A stretch of 64,000 nt of DNA from Marinisporobacter sp. (GCA_025210525.1 JAOARP010000047.1:759357-823356); one strand, 5' to 3'; counted from the first letter of the stretch, positions 7,920 to 17,309 are shown. Numbers and translations are program-made. Notes: a model not told the origin generated them from the letters alone.

Positions 7920-9509
7920 TTAATTAATCCAAGGCTTATCATATTTCATCAAGAGTTCATTATAATCCATTACTTTATCCTTTAAGCTCTTTTTCTCTCT
8001 TTCTAATGCTACTATTTTCCTTTTTAGCTCTATAGGAGTAATGCTTCCTATTTCTAAATCAATCTTTCCTTTATCAAAATCATCCTTTCCTTTTTCATAA
8101 GCTAAAACACTATTTTTATATTCATCCTTATATCTTTTCAGGGTCTTATAGGTATTTTTTAGGCTTTCAATATAAGCTTTCTTTTTATCTCCTAAATCCA
8201 TATTAGCTTCTTTTGCATCCATTTTTTTTGATTCATAGGAAGCTCCTCCTGCATTGAAGGTATATAGCTTTACTTCAAGCTCCTTCATTTTCACATTTTC
8301 CTCTGATTCCCAAATTTCTGGGCTAATACTTATCATTCTTGCAATATGATAATCTACATCTTCATCATTCATTTCTTCAAAGCTTACTGAATCTTTTAAG
8401 CTATATCTTTCCTCTTGATCAAAACCTATCATCTCATTTAATTTTTCATAAGCTTCCTTTAAATCCTCAAGGGCCATTTCATAGCTTTTCTTCGTTTCCT
8501 TTAGTTCTCTTTTCCCTTGTATTTTTTCATTTTCACTAATGCTACCATATTCATGTTTAATCCTTACTTGATTCATATTTTCATTGGCAATTTCTAGCTC
8601 TAGCTTTTTTATTTTTATACCATCTTCCTGCTTTAATATATTGTTATAAGCTTTTTTTAAATCATAAGCAAGCTGATCCTTTTTCTTAGCTATGTTATTT
8701 TCTGCATTTTTTAAAGCAATTCTATTTTGCTCAAATCCTATATACTCAGAAGTTCTTGCTGCATCATCCTCTCCATTTCCCGTCCCTATAGGAGTGGATT
8801 TCACACGATCCCTTGCTTCATCCTTATTTATTTCTGCACGTTCTAGACTTATATCTAGTCTTTTTAGCTCCCTACTATACTTATATACTCTCTCTAATAA
8901 TTCTTCATAGGTATAATCCCATTTTTTTATCTCTTTCTTTTCTTTCATAATAGAAAAAATCACGGTTTTTGCTAGGCTGTTGTAGGTATATTTTATATCC
9001 CATATTTTTGTAGCCATACTCAGAGGAATCATAACTACATCCTCCTTTATTTCTACTGGAGCTTTCATTTCTATTAAATTGCCATCTATTCTCCACTCCC
9101 TTTTTCCTATGGTCATTTGAATAATATTATCCCCTTTAAATAAGCGAATCCTATTTGTCCCTTGATCCCAAGTCATATTCTCTTGCTTCATCCCCATCAT
9201 AGCTAAAAGGAATTCTAATGGAAGCATAAAGCTATCTTCTTTCATATAAGGGGCTACCTTCAATGACATGGCTTTCTCCCCTATCTGATAATTCCTTTCA
9301 TTTACTATTAGCTTTACATCTACTCTATTTGCATTTAAAAAATCTGTTGGCAATTGAATCAATTCCTCTGAAAAAGCATTTCCTACAGATATACTACTCA
9401 CAAAAATCATAATCACCATACAACGCATTATTCTATTTTTCATTAAAATACTTTTCATAATCCTTCTCGTTCCATTTATTAAGATTTTTCCTATCATTTG
9501 CTCTTTCAT
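7920..9509 (-). CDS. TolC-like coiled-coil protein with copper-amine-oxidase-N stalk
   Basis: Exported protein of 529 aa. A hydrophobic signal segment (about 28-47) ends near NAFSEE. It is followed by a copper-amine-oxidase N-terminal-like domain (about 60-190; SFMLPLEFLLAMMGM and VVMIPLSMATKIWDI are the typical repeat). From about 200 to the end it is long, charged alpha-helical coiled coil with the look of the outer-membrane efflux (TolC) family. It overlaps the MacB-like gene by ATGA and has GGAGG 7 nt upstream. With the HlyD-type adaptor and MacB-like permease upstream it completes a tripartite-exporter set. Since this clade has one membrane, it probably forms a wall-spanning stalk rather than an outer-membrane channel (inference). 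Confidence 0.75.
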   Translation of the reverse strand: MKEQMIGKILINGTRRIMKSILMKNRIMRCMVIMIFVSSISVGNAFSEELIQLPTDFLNANRVDVKLIVNERNYQIGEKAMSLKVAPYMKEDSFMLPLEFLLAMMGMKQENMTWDQGTNRIRLFKGDNIIQMTIGKREWRIDGNLIEMKAPVEIKEDVVMIPLSMATKIWDIKYTYNSLAKTVIFSIMKEKKEIKKWDYTYEELLERVYKYSRELKRLDISLERAEINKDEARDRVKSTPIGTGNGEDDAARTSEYIGFEQNRIALKNAENNIAKKKDQLAYDLKKAYNNILKQEDGIKIKKLELEIANENMNQVRIKHEYGSISENEKIQGKRELKETKKSYEMALEDLKEAYEKLNEMIGFDQEERYSLKDSVSFEEMNDEDVDYHIARMISISPEIWESEENVKMKELEVKLYTFNAGGASYESKKMDAKEANMDLGDKKKAYIESLKNTYKTLKRYKDEYKNSVLAYEKGKDDFDKGKIDLEIGSITPIELKRKIVALEREKKSLKDKVMDYNELLMKYDKPWIN

Positions 9510-10822
9510 TCACCTTCCTCCTTTCTTAAATAAACTTTCATATTTTGAATAAATATAAATGTACTCAATACAATAAATAGTTCTTTATTTAATGTAAATA
9601 TAAATGAAGCTTTCATACTTACAAGAATCAACAGAAAAATAATACTCATCATACTTAAGCTTTCTGTTAAAAAAGAATTTTCTATCCCCTTATATTTTCT
9701 ATAAATATACAAAGGGATTAAGCTAATAACAAAGCCTATAACCATCGATCCATAAATTCCCTTTAGCATATAGCCTAAAGGTGTTATATAAACATTTCTA
9801 TTTGTAAAGCTTTCACTAAAGGCTTCCTTTATATTGTTTAAATAATAGGTAAGGGTAATAACTTCCTCCTTCATGATTCCTTTAACAGGTAAATAAGCTG
9901 TAGGAATCCTATAAAATAAATATATAAGTAATCCTATACTCATAAGCCCTATGATCACTTCTTTCATAAGCATGTACATATTTTTCTTTGTAAACATTCC
10001 ATAATCTGTTAATCTTATGATTTCCTTTAGCTTGCAATAAAGCTCTTTCCATCTTATTTGAAGGATTTTTACTATATCCTTTGTCATCAATAAAACTAAA
10101 AATAACAGCATACAGGCTTGCATGGTTCTTATTCTATCTATTTTCTTAGATCCTTTTGTAACTACCACATCATTCATCTCATATTGGACTAGCGCACTCT
10201 TTATGGTTCCTTCACTAATTTCTTTATTCTCATGATCTTGACTCCCTATATAAATGCTCGTAATAGGTACTTTTAAATCCTTATCCTTTAATGCTTCTAA
10301 TGGCATATAAACTACATTTTTTTCTGGAATAAATGGGGAGAATAAATTTTTTTCTAAAATCCCTACAATCTCATAAATCTTATTTCCTTCCGAAAAATTT
10401 AGTCCTATGGTATCCTTGTTTTTAAAAATTTTTTGAGAAAGCTTTTGTTCCATCACCATAGGTCTTTTTGTATCTAAAGACACATCTGTTACAAAGCTTC
10501 CTTTTTTTAATGAAACTGGAAAAAAGCTTTTATACTCTCCCAAAACACCCTTCACTAAAATAGTATATTCTTTTCCCTCTACACTCATCTGTGTATTCTT
10601 TTTCCCTATAACAAGTATTTCTGCTTTAAGGGTTTCCTTTAATTTATTTAAATCATCTATTTTCATAAAGCTATTCCCATTTTGACTTACTGCTTCATAA
10701 AAAACTTCCTCTGTATCCATGATCCTAGCTATATTTTGAAAGAGCAAATCATTACCAATCATCAAGAGGATAAAAACGATTAGTGCTCCCATAGAAAATC
10801 TTTTAAAAAACACATTTCTCAT
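9506..10822 (-). CDS. MacB/FtsX-like ABC permease without ATPase domain
   Basis: Membrane protein of 438 aa. One TM lies near the N-terminus (about 10-28), followed by an extracytoplasmic MacB-type core domain (about 30-225) and further TM segments in the C-terminal half. This is the MacB/FtsX permease topology. Proteins of this type need a LolD/MacB-like ATPase. None is encoded here, and the only ATPase in the cluster is the MsmX-type subunit. The gene lies between the HlyD-like adaptor (14 nt upstream) and the TolC-like gene (4-nt overlap), as expected for a MacA-MacB-TolC-like set. Substrate unknown. The weakly conserved sequence makes the family call moderate. Confidence 0.75.
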   Translation of the reverse strand: MRNVFFKRFSMGALIVFILLMIGNDLLFQNIARIMDTEEVFYEAVSQNGNSFMKIDDLNKLKETLKAEILVIGKKNTQMSVEGKEYTILVKGVLGEYKSFFPVSLKKGSFVTDVSLDTKRPMVMEQKLSQKIFKNKDTIGLNFSEGNKIYEIVGILEKNLFSPFIPEKNVVYMPLEALKDKDLKVPITSIYIGSQDHENKEISEGTIKSALVQYEMNDVVVTKGSKKIDRIRTMQACMLLFLVLLMTKDIVKILQIRWKELYCKLKEIIRLTDYGMFTKKNMYMLMKEVIIGLMSIGLLIYLFYRIPTAYLPVKGIMKEEVITLTYYLNNIKEAFSESFTNRNVYITPLGYMLKGIYGSMVIGFVISLIPLYIYRKYKGIENSFLTESLSMMSIIFLLILVSMKASFIFTLNKELFIVLSTFIFIQNMKVYLRKEEGE

Positions 10823-10836
10823 CTTTTTCCTCCTTC

Positions 10837-12072
10837 CTATTTTTTCAATACTCTTCCATTTTCCTTTAAATCCACCCCTGTATCATCTTGTACAAATTCT
10901 TCATATTTATCTAATCCACTTTTAATAGCTGTATTGTTTAAATCTGATTCTCCTGTATTCACATATCTCTTATTTACATAATATTCTTTTCCTAAGGGCT
11001 TATCCTCTTTTCTTATAATCCAGACAAATTTTCTTCCATTTTGCTCCTTTCCTATAGCTGTATTTGGAACAACTACATCATATTTAGTAGTTGATTTTGT
11101 TTCACGAATCGTTGCAAATTCATCTCCCTTTAACCCCTCATTTTCAAAGGATAAAGTAACATCCTTTATTTGGCTTGGTTCTTCTTTATTGTTAGCAATA
11201 TCCGTAATTTTGCTCTCTACCTTTAAATCATCTAATCCTTTAAAAGTAATATTTAGGTTTTCTCCTATTTTTAAGTATTTGGCTATGTCCTTCTTGATAG
11301 AAAACTTTAATTCATATCCTGATGAAGGATCTGTTAATGCTAGGATGGTTTCATCTTTATTGATTCTTTCTCCTTCCTTTTTAGAAATATTTTTCACTAC
11401 TCCATCAATAGGTGCTGTGAGTATTCCTTTATTTGCCACAATCTTTTGTATTTCCTTAAATGTAATTTCCTTTAATTTGTATTCCATTTCACTTTCAACT
11501 AAACTATTTTGTGCTTTTAACTCTTCAATAGGTTGATTTTTTTTCTTTTTATTATAAGCATCCTCTGCATCCTTTAAGGTATCCGCTGCTTTTTCAAACT
11601 CTTCCTTTGAGACAATATTATTTTCATAATATACTTTCTTCTTTTCAAGCTCTTCGCTAGCTTTTTCAACGGCTTTCAATTCCTTTTCTAGTCCCTCTTG
11701 ATTTTCATATTGCGCCTTTGCAATTTCATAATTTAATTTAGCTTTTTTATAATTTCCCTCTTCTTGAATAAATCTTTCATTCAATTCCTTTTCATCAAGC
11801 TTTATCAGAGGATCTCCTTTTTTTACGGTTTTATTGGTTTGAACAAATATTTTATCAATAATTCCTGAAAAGGTTGCATAAATTTGCTCACTTTTTCTAG
11901 CTGCAATCGTTCCTTCCTTTTGAATATTCATCTGCAAAGAAGTACTTTTCCCATTAACTACAGATACCCTTGGTAAAGCTAAATTATTAAGACTTTGTGA
12001 AAATATAGTAAATAGTAAAATAACTCCAAAATATTGTATGATCATTTTTTTTATTTTTTTCTTTCTATCCAC
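10837..12072 (-). CDS. HlyD/MacA-family adaptor (membrane fusion protein)
   Basis: Exporter adaptor of 411 aa. An N-terminal TM anchor (about 8-28) leads to a split barrel-sandwich/lipoyl motif (KEGTIAARKSEQIYATFSG and later NKGILTAPIDGVVKNI). The two halves are separated by a long coiled-coil hairpin (about 95-205) and followed by a beta-barrel and a C-terminal membrane-proximal part (VVVPNTAIGKE). It is 11 nt downstream of the second MalG-like permease gene and 14 nt upstream of the MacB-like gene, so it sits exactly where the importer and exporter halves of the operon join. In Gram-positives such adaptors work with MacB-like permeases to move peptides or lipids out. The substrate here is not known. 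Confidence 0.88.
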   Translation of the reverse strand: MDRKKKIKKMIIQYFGVILLFTIFSQSLNNLALPRVSVVNGKSTSLQMNIQKEGTIAARKSEQIYATFSGIIDKIFVQTNKTVKKGDPLIKLDEKELNERFIQEEGNYKKAKLNYEIAKAQYENQEGLEKELKAVEKASEELEKKKVYYENNIVSKEEFEKAADTLKDAEDAYNKKKKNQPIEELKAQNSLVESEMEYKLKEITFKEIQKIVANKGILTAPIDGVVKNISKKEGERINKDETILALTDPSSGYELKFSIKKDIAKYLKIGENLNITFKGLDDLKVESKITDIANNKEEPSQIKDVTLSFENEGLKGDEFATIRETKSTTKYDVVVPNTAIGKEQNGRKFVWIIRKEDKPLGKEYYVNKRYVNTGESDLNNTAIKSGLDKYEEFVQDDTGVDLKENGRVLKK

Positions 12073-12083
12073 AGCTTTCCCTC

Positions 12084-12929
12084 CTATCCTTTTAATCCAC
12101 TATTTTTAATGCCTTCAACAAAATAATTTTCTGCATACAGGTAAACTAATAATACTGGAATCATATATATAGTAGCTGCTGCAAAGGCAACCCCCATTTC
12201 TTCTTTATTTACCTGTGCTAAATAAAGGGATAGGGGATGCATACTCACATCTTTTAAAAAGATCAAGGGCTGTTCTACCATATTCCAATAATCAATCATT
12301 AGTAATACCCCTAATGAAGCAATATAATTTTTTGAAAGGGGCAAAATAATTTTAAAAAATATCTGAAAATGATTGGCTCCATCTATTTTTGCCGCTTCTA
12401 AATAGGCATCGGGAATTTTTTGCATAAATTGTCTTAACAAAAAAACACCAAATACACTAAAAACCCCTGGAAAAATAATAGATGTAAATTGATCCAACAT
12501 CCCTAAATAATTAGCGATCAAATAATTAGGAACTACTGTTACTTGAAAGGGCATGAGCATCAATAAAATATATAGATAAAACAATTGATCTCTAAAAGCA
12601 AACTTTAGCTTTGCAAAAGCATAGGCTGCAAAGGTTGATACCATAATCTGTCCTAAAATAATAGGTCCTACCATGAAGGATGCATTCCAAAACATTTTTA
12701 AAAAATTGGTCTTTAAAATAAGTACTTGATAATACTGCTTTAAGCTAATCCAATCAGGAATAAATTTTAGTCCTGAAAATTCTGATCCTTTGCTTTGAAA
12801 AATATTTTCGTATTGATTTTGTACTTGACTCGGCTCCATAAAGGAGTTAGACACTGTTAGAAAAAGAGGAATGATAAATAAAAGGGCTAATAGACCTACC
12901 AATATGCTTAAAATAATCTTTTTTTTCAA
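12084..12929 (-). CDS. MalG-type carbohydrate ABC transporter permease
   Basis: Inner-membrane importer subunit of 281 aa with about six TM segments and the EAA coupling loop EAAKIDGANHFQIFFKIILP, which docks on the ATPase. I set the start at a TTG (12929) because GGAGG lies 7 nt upstream. The frame extends to 12977, but that part would overlap the upstream gene without a site. It pairs with the MalF-like permease at 12944-13804, and the ATPase at 13865-14959 completes the importer. The binding protein role would fall to the propeller fusion lipoproteins further down the operon. Substrate class (sugar, glycerol phosphate, oligosaccharide) cannot be decided. Confidence 0.9.
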   Translation of the reverse strand: MKKKIILSILVGLLALLFIIPLFLTVSNSFMEPSQVQNQYENIFQSKGSEFSGLKFIPDWISLKQYYQVLILKTNFLKMFWNASFMVGPIILGQIMVSTFAAYAFAKLKFAFRDQLFYLYILLMLMPFQVTVVPNYLIANYLGMLDQFTSIIFPGVFSVFGVFLLRQFMQKIPDAYLEAAKIDGANHFQIFFKIILPLSKNYIASLGVLLMIDYWNMVEQPLIFLKDVSMHPLSLYLAQVNKEEMGVAFAAATIYMIPVLLVYLYAENYFVEGIKNSGLKG

Positions 12930-12943
12930 AGTAATTCCTCCCT

Positions 12944-13804
12944 CTAAAAATCTAATTTTTTCTCTACTTTTCTCCATAAAAGAACTATCATAAAAATAAA
13001 AATTGCCATATAGATTGCGCTAACAGATAGCTTTTGATAATCTAATACATTGAATAAATTATTAATATAATGCTGTAGCATATAAAGATCTTCATAAGGG
13101 TACTCTCCCCCTAATAAATAAACCTCTCTAAATATTTTAAAGGAATTCGTAATGGAAATAATAAATACAAAGAAGAAGGTTGGTAAAATATGAATGAGGG
13201 TAATATGGTGAAACTTTTGCCATTTATTTGCACCATCTATGCTAGCTGCTTCATATTGTTCCTTTGGAATGTTTTGAAGGGCTGCTAAAAACAGCACCAT
13301 ATCATACCCTATATTTTTCCATATATAAAAAAGTACTACAATCCATCTGGCATAAGGTGAATTCATCCAATCTACTGGATCAAATCCAAAACTCGTTACA
13401 ATATTATTTAAAGTTCCATTAAAATTAAAAAATACTTGCCAAATCATCAAAATAGATGCGGAAGGTACAATAAGGGGAACCATAAAACAAGACCTAAAAA
13501 TATTTTTTAAAAACAAAGGCTTATTCAAAAGCATTGCCATTCCTAAGGATAAAATCATAATAAGACTTACGCTTATTCCTGTAAAAATAAAGGTATTTTT
13601 CATAGCTCGTATAAAAATTGTATTTTCCCATATATTTATAAAATTTGTCAGTCCCACAAATTCTTTGCTCATAGGGTTGTTGATCATGGCATAATAAACA
13701 GTCATCATAATAGGAATAAAAAAGAAAATCAGCTGTCCAATAAGACTTGGTGTAATAAAGGTTATACCTATCCATTTTTCTTTTTTATTGATCTTTGCTT
13801 TCAA
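12944..13804 (-). CDS. MalF/UgpA-type sugar ABC transporter permease
   Basis: Inner-membrane importer subunit of 286 aa with about six TM segments and the EAA loop EAASIDGANKWQKFHHITL. A TTG at 13804 is taken as the start, with AAGGAGG 7 nt upstream. An in-frame GTG at 13822 is less well placed because the ribosome site lies inside that extension. The gene ends 14 nt before the MalG-like gene and follows the ATPase gene by about 60 nt. It is full-length for the family. It forms the transmembrane heterodimer with the MalG-like protein. Confidence 0.9.
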   Translation of the reverse strand: MKAKINKKEKWIGITFITPSLIGQLIFFFIPIMMTVYYAMINNPMSKEFVGLTNFINIWENTIFIRAMKNTFIFTGISVSLIMILSLGMAMLLNKPLFLKNIFRSCFMVPLIVPSASILMIWQVFFNFNGTLNNIVTSFGFDPVDWMNSPYARWIVVLFYIWKNIGYDMVLFLAALQNIPKEQYEAASIDGANKWQKFHHITLIHILPTFFFVFIISITNSFKIFREVYLLGGEYPYEDLYMLQHYINNLFNVLDYQKLSVSAIYMAIFIFMIVLLWRKVEKKLDF

Positions 13805-13864
13805 AAAATTTCCTCCTTTCACTTGAAAATTTTATTAGCTAAACTTTGCGAAGTTTATATTTGG

Positions 13865-14959
13865 TTATAGCATTCTTTCTTCTGTTTCTTTATCAAATAA
13901 ATGAAATTTTTCTATATCTATATAAACGTCTATCATTTCTCCCCTTTTTATAGCTATTTCATCAGTCTTTCCAATGATATTTCCATTTGTAGTCTCTATA
14001 TATACATAAGTTTCAGAACCAATATACTCCATAAGCTCTACCCTTCCCCTTATAGGAATCCTGTTCTTTTCCTCTTCAAAATAAATATGCTCTGGACGTA
14101 TTCCTAAAATCATTTCCTTTCCTATATATCCCTTTTCTTTTAAAGCTTTCCCCTTTTCTCTTTCAATAAAGAATGCTGATTCCTCGAACTGGATCAGCAC
14201 TTCCCCTTTTTTTTCAATGATCTTTACAGGAATAAAATTCATCTGAGGAGATCCAATAAAACCTGCTACAAATAAATTTTTAGGTTCTTCATAAATATTT
14301 TTAGGGGTATCTACCTGCTGAACAATGCCATCTTTCATAATAACTATTTTCGTCCCCATAGTCATAGCTTCTGTTTGATCATGGGTTACATAGATAAAGG
14401 TTGTATTGAGCTTTTTATGTAGCTTGCATATTTCAGCACGCATTTGTACTCTAAGCTTTGCATCTAGGTTGGATAAGGGTTCATCCATTAAAAATACCTG
14501 TGCTTCTCTTACTATAGCTCGTCCTAAAGCAACCCTTTGCCTTTGCCCTCCTGAAAGCTGCTTGGGCTTTCTCTTTAGAAGGTCTTCAATCCCTAATATT
14601 TTTGCAGCGTTTATCACTTTTTCACCTATATCCTTTTTGGAGACTTTTCTAAGCTTTAATCCAAATGCCATATTGTCAAAAACAGTCATATGAGGATACA
14701 ATGCATAATTTTGAAATACCATAGCAATATCCCGATCCTTTGGCTCTATATGATTTACCTGTTTTTTTCCTATATAAATGTCACCATTTGATATTTCTTC
14801 AAGTCCTGCAATCATTCTAAGGGTTGTAGACTTTCCACAACCAGATGGCCCTACAAATACAACAAATTCTTTATCTTCAATTTCTAGATTCAATTTTTTT
14901 ACTGCATGAAACCCATTTTCATATATTTTTTCTATGTTTTTCAATAGTAAACTAGCCAT
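13865..14959 (-). CDS. MsmX/UgpC-type ABC transporter ATPase
   Basis: Cytoplasmic ATPase of 364 aa that energises CUT1-type sugar importers. It has Walker A GPSGCGKST, the Q loop at QNYALYPHM, the signature LSGGQRQRVALGR, Walker B FLMDEPLSNLDAK, the H loop VTHDQTEAMTMG, and a C-terminal TOBE/OB region (about 240-355) as in MalK/UgpC/MsmX. It is the first gene of the operon, with a complex promoter region upstream. MsmX-type ATPases are known to serve several importers in Bacillus, so this subunit may also act elsewhere. Whether it could drive the MacB-like permease of the same operon is doubtful but untested. Confidence 0.93.
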   Translation of the reverse strand: MASLLLKNIEKIYENGFHAVKKLNLEIEDKEFVVFVGPSGCGKSTTLRMIAGLEEISNGDIYIGKKQVNHIEPKDRDIAMVFQNYALYPHMTVFDNMAFGLKLRKVSKKDIGEKVINAAKILGIEDLLKRKPKQLSGGQRQRVALGRAIVREAQVFLMDEPLSNLDAKLRVQMRAEICKLHKKLNTTFIYVTHDQTEAMTMGTKIVIMKDGIVQQVDTPKNIYEEPKNLFVAGFIGSPQMNFIPVKIIEKKGEVLIQFEESAFFIEREKGKALKEKGYIGKEMILGIRPEHIYFEEEKNRIPIRGRVELMEYIGSETYVYIETTNGNIIGKTDEIAIKRGEMIDVYIDIEKFHLFDKETEERML

Positions 14960-15057
14960 AGCTCCTCACTCCCATCTAATTTTTTCTATGCTTTTCATTC
15001 CTTTTTTTAAAGATTTATTCCTTTTTAAATTTATTTTATAAAAAAGCCCTACCTATC

Positions 15058-15110
15058 ACCATTCATTTACCTTACAAAATCCCCTATGAATCTTACGTTT
15101 TTGTCACATA
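15058..15110 (-). promoter_or_regulatory. 53-nt conserved element in msmX leader
   Basis: Located about 100-150 nt upstream of the msmX-type gene. It matches the element upstream of propeller lipoprotein 2 (7855-7907) at 44 of 53 positions with no gaps, including TATGTGACA and two GTAAG units 21 bp apart. It is either a second regulator-binding site or part of the leader RNA of the operon. Confidence 0.55.
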
Positions 15111-15143
15111 AATAATTTTTTCTATTGATTTTTTCGTACATAA

Positions 15144-15179
15144 AAAATGGATAATAACTATATAGTTATTATCCATTTT
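15144..15179 (-). terminator. 36-bp perfect palindrome: chemoreceptor terminator and msmX promoter core
   Basis: Perfect palindrome with 18-bp half-sites (AAAATGGATAATAACTAT and complement). On the minus strand it is followed by TTTTTT, so it can terminate transcription of the chemoreceptor gene that ends at 15225. It also contains the GATAAT that serves as the -10 of the predicted msmX promoter, which suggests an operator role. The corresponding promoter at 4816-4870 also has its -10 in an inverted repeat. Confidence 0.6.
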
Positions 15180-15222
15180 AGATATATCAAAGATATATGC
15201 ATTTTGTAAAGAAATTGTAAAT
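15168..15222 (-). promoter_or_regulatory. Direct-repeat-activated promoter of the msmX transport operon
   Basis: The 20-bp box at 15203-15222 is identical to the one at 4851-4870 (TTGTAAA twice, 11 bp apart on the plus strand). It lies 29 nt from a -10-like GATAAT (15173-15168), the same distance as at the other promoter. It begins 3 nt after the chemoreceptor coding region. Probable binding site of the OmpR-family regulator of this cluster (inference). Confidence 0.6.
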
Positions 15223-15224
15223 AT

Positions 15225-17309
15225 TTAAATGATGAACTTATCGATATCTTCTTTCAACTCTACTGCTACACTACTCAAGCTTTGTGCATGAGAGCTAATT
15301 TCTTCAACAGACGCTAATTGTTCTTCCGTTGATGCAGAAACTTCCTCAGTACTTGCAGATGTTTCTTCTGTTACAGCAGATATATTTGTAATAGCATCAA
15401 TGATTTCATCTTTGCTTTTTTTCATATTTTCTGCATGCTCTGCTACTTGATTGATTTTTTCGATTAAATTCTTCATAGAACCTATGGTATCTTGGAATAT
15501 ATGATCTGTCTCTTCAATAGATCCATTTTGTTCCTTTACGATGCCTTTTACCTCATCCATTGTATTCACCGCTTTACCAGAATTTTGCTGAATATTTTTC
15601 ATTAATTCCTTTATATCATCTGTTGCTTTTGTTGTTTCTTCTGATAATTTTCTTATTTCATCAGCAACAACAGCAAAGCCTTTTCCTGCTTCTCCTGCAC
15701 GAGCAGCCTCAATACTTGCATTGAGTGCTAATAAATTTGTCTGATTGGATATATTCTCAATGAGTACAATAATGGATTCTGCATTATTAGCAAATTCATT
15801 AATCTTTTCTATGATGCTATTGATTTCATCAGATTTTTGCGTATTGTTACTGATTTTATCATATAATACTTTAAGAATATTAATTCCTTTTTCTCCTAAA
15901 GTATTCGCTTCCTGAGAAATATCATACACATCATAAATCAATTGATTGCTTTCATTGATTTTCTCTCCTAATCCATTGGCCATACTAGCTATTGTCTCTG
16001 TATCCCTTGCTTGATCATTTGTACTTGATGCAATTTGTTCTATAGCTTGGGCAATTTCTCCTGTTGCTTGAGCAGACTGCTGAGAAATTTCTGATAAATT
16101 ATTAGAGGATGTGGTCACTAATTCAGATGAATGTTTCACTTTTTTGATAATATTTTTCATATCCTCTTGCATAATGTTTACAGCATTTACTAATACTCCA
16201 ATTTCATCTTTTCTCTTAATAAATGTATCTGGCATTTTTTTCGTAAAATTTCCTGTAGCTACAAATTTTAAATGCTCTGATACAAAAACAATTGGCTTTG
16301 ATAATTTATTAGAAAACATCCATGTCATAATGATTCCAAATAAAATAAATAAAGTAGATAACAGCATAATAGTAGACCTAATTTTGTTAGCACTAGACAT
16401 CAATTCGTCTTTTGTAATCATTGCAATAAATTTCCATCCTGTTTCAGGAGATGTATAAACATTCGCTATATAGCTTACATTGTTTACTTTTGTTTCAAAG
16501 TAATCGGAACTAATCTGTGGTATATTTTTAAATCCATCAATACCGATCTCTTGTATATTTTTGAAATTATTCTCTTCATTTTTAGGATCAGCTATGATTG
16601 TTCCTTGGTTATCTATGAGCATAACATAACCTGTATCTCCCATTTTTATACTTTTGAAAATCTTTGTCATCCCTTTTAAACTCATATCTACACCTATAAC
16701 CCCTATTAATTCTCCAGCTTCATTTTCTACAGTTTTTACTGTACTTACTACCATTGAATTATCTGGTTCATAATAATAAGGATTTGTTCTTGAAGCATTT
16801 CCTCTGTTCTCCATAGCCTTTTGATAATAAGGTCTTTTTCTTGGATCGTAATTTTTACTTGTACTACCTTCTGGTAATTGAATATATCCTCCAAATGCTG
16901 TTCCCATATACACATAGGCTGTTTGTGGATGTGTTTCTTTATATTGTAAAAAAGCTTCATAGATGGTTTGTTCAAGACCTCCATTTTGAGATGGAGTCAT
17001 TTTTAAAGCTTCTTCTGTTACCTTATCCATATAACTGGTTACCGTATGATCAGCTTTTTTTACATAAGCATTCTCTGCTAAATAATTTACATTCTCCTCA
17101 ATATCTTTAAACAAAATATTAATAGCATTATTAATTTGAACGATTTGCCCTGTAGAGGAATGTATGTAATTTTCCATAATTTCGCCTCTAACCTTTGTGT
17201 TAACAATCATACTTACAGGAATAGTAGTCATTAAAAGAACCAATACAAACATAATAATTAATTGACTTTTCATAGAATGTATTTGTATCCTTTTCTTATT
17301 TTTTTTCAT
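15225..17309 (-). CDS. Methyl-accepting chemotaxis protein, dCache sensor
   Basis: Transmembrane chemoreceptor of 694 aa. It has TM1 near the N-terminus, an extracellular double-Cache domain (about 45-300; [11 protein letters not shown] and GVIGVDMSL are typical), TM2, HAMP, and a C-terminal signalling domain with the hairpin tip [20 protein letters not shown] and [17 protein letters not shown]. Cache domains of this type bind small ligands such as amino acids or organic acids. The ATG at 17309 is preceded by GAGGAG. A TTG 21 nt upstream lies inside that site and is rejected. It directly precedes the msmX operon promoter but has a terminator palindrome between. A TGTCGAA motif (Spo0A-box-like) lies about 120 nt upstream of the start. 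Confidence 0.93.
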   Translation of the reverse strand: MKKNKKRIQIHSMKSQLIIMFVLVLLMTTIPVSMIVNTKVRGEIMENYIHSSTGQIVQINNAINILFKDIEENVNYLAENAYVKKADHTVTSYMDKVTEEALKMTPSQNGGLEQTIYEAFLQYKETHPQTAYVYMGTAFGGYIQLPEGSTSKNYDPRKRPYYQKAMENRGNASRTNPYYYEPDNSMVVSTVKTVENEAGELIGVIGVDMSLKGMTKIFKSIKMGDTGYVMLIDNQGTIIADPKNEENNFKNIQEIGIDGFKNIPQISSDYFETKVNNVSYIANVYTSPETGWKFIAMITKDELMSSANKIRSTIMLLSTLFILFGIIMTWMFSNKLSKPIVFVSEHLKFVATGNFTKKMPDTFIKRKDEIGVLVNAVNIMQEDMKNIIKKVKHSSELVTTSSNNLSEISQQSAQATGEIAQAIEQIASSTNDQARDTETIASMANGLGEKINESNQLIYDVYDISQEANTLGEKGINILKVLYDKISNNTQKSDEINSIIEKINEFANNAESIIVLIENISNQTNLLALNASIEAARAGEAGKGFAVVADEIRKLSEETTKATDDIKELMKNIQQNSGKAVNTMDEVKGIVKEQNGSIEETDHIFQDTIGSMKNLIEKINQVAEHAENMKKSKDEIIDAITNISAVTEETSASTEEVSASTEEQLASVEEISSHAQSLSSVAVELKEDIDKFII

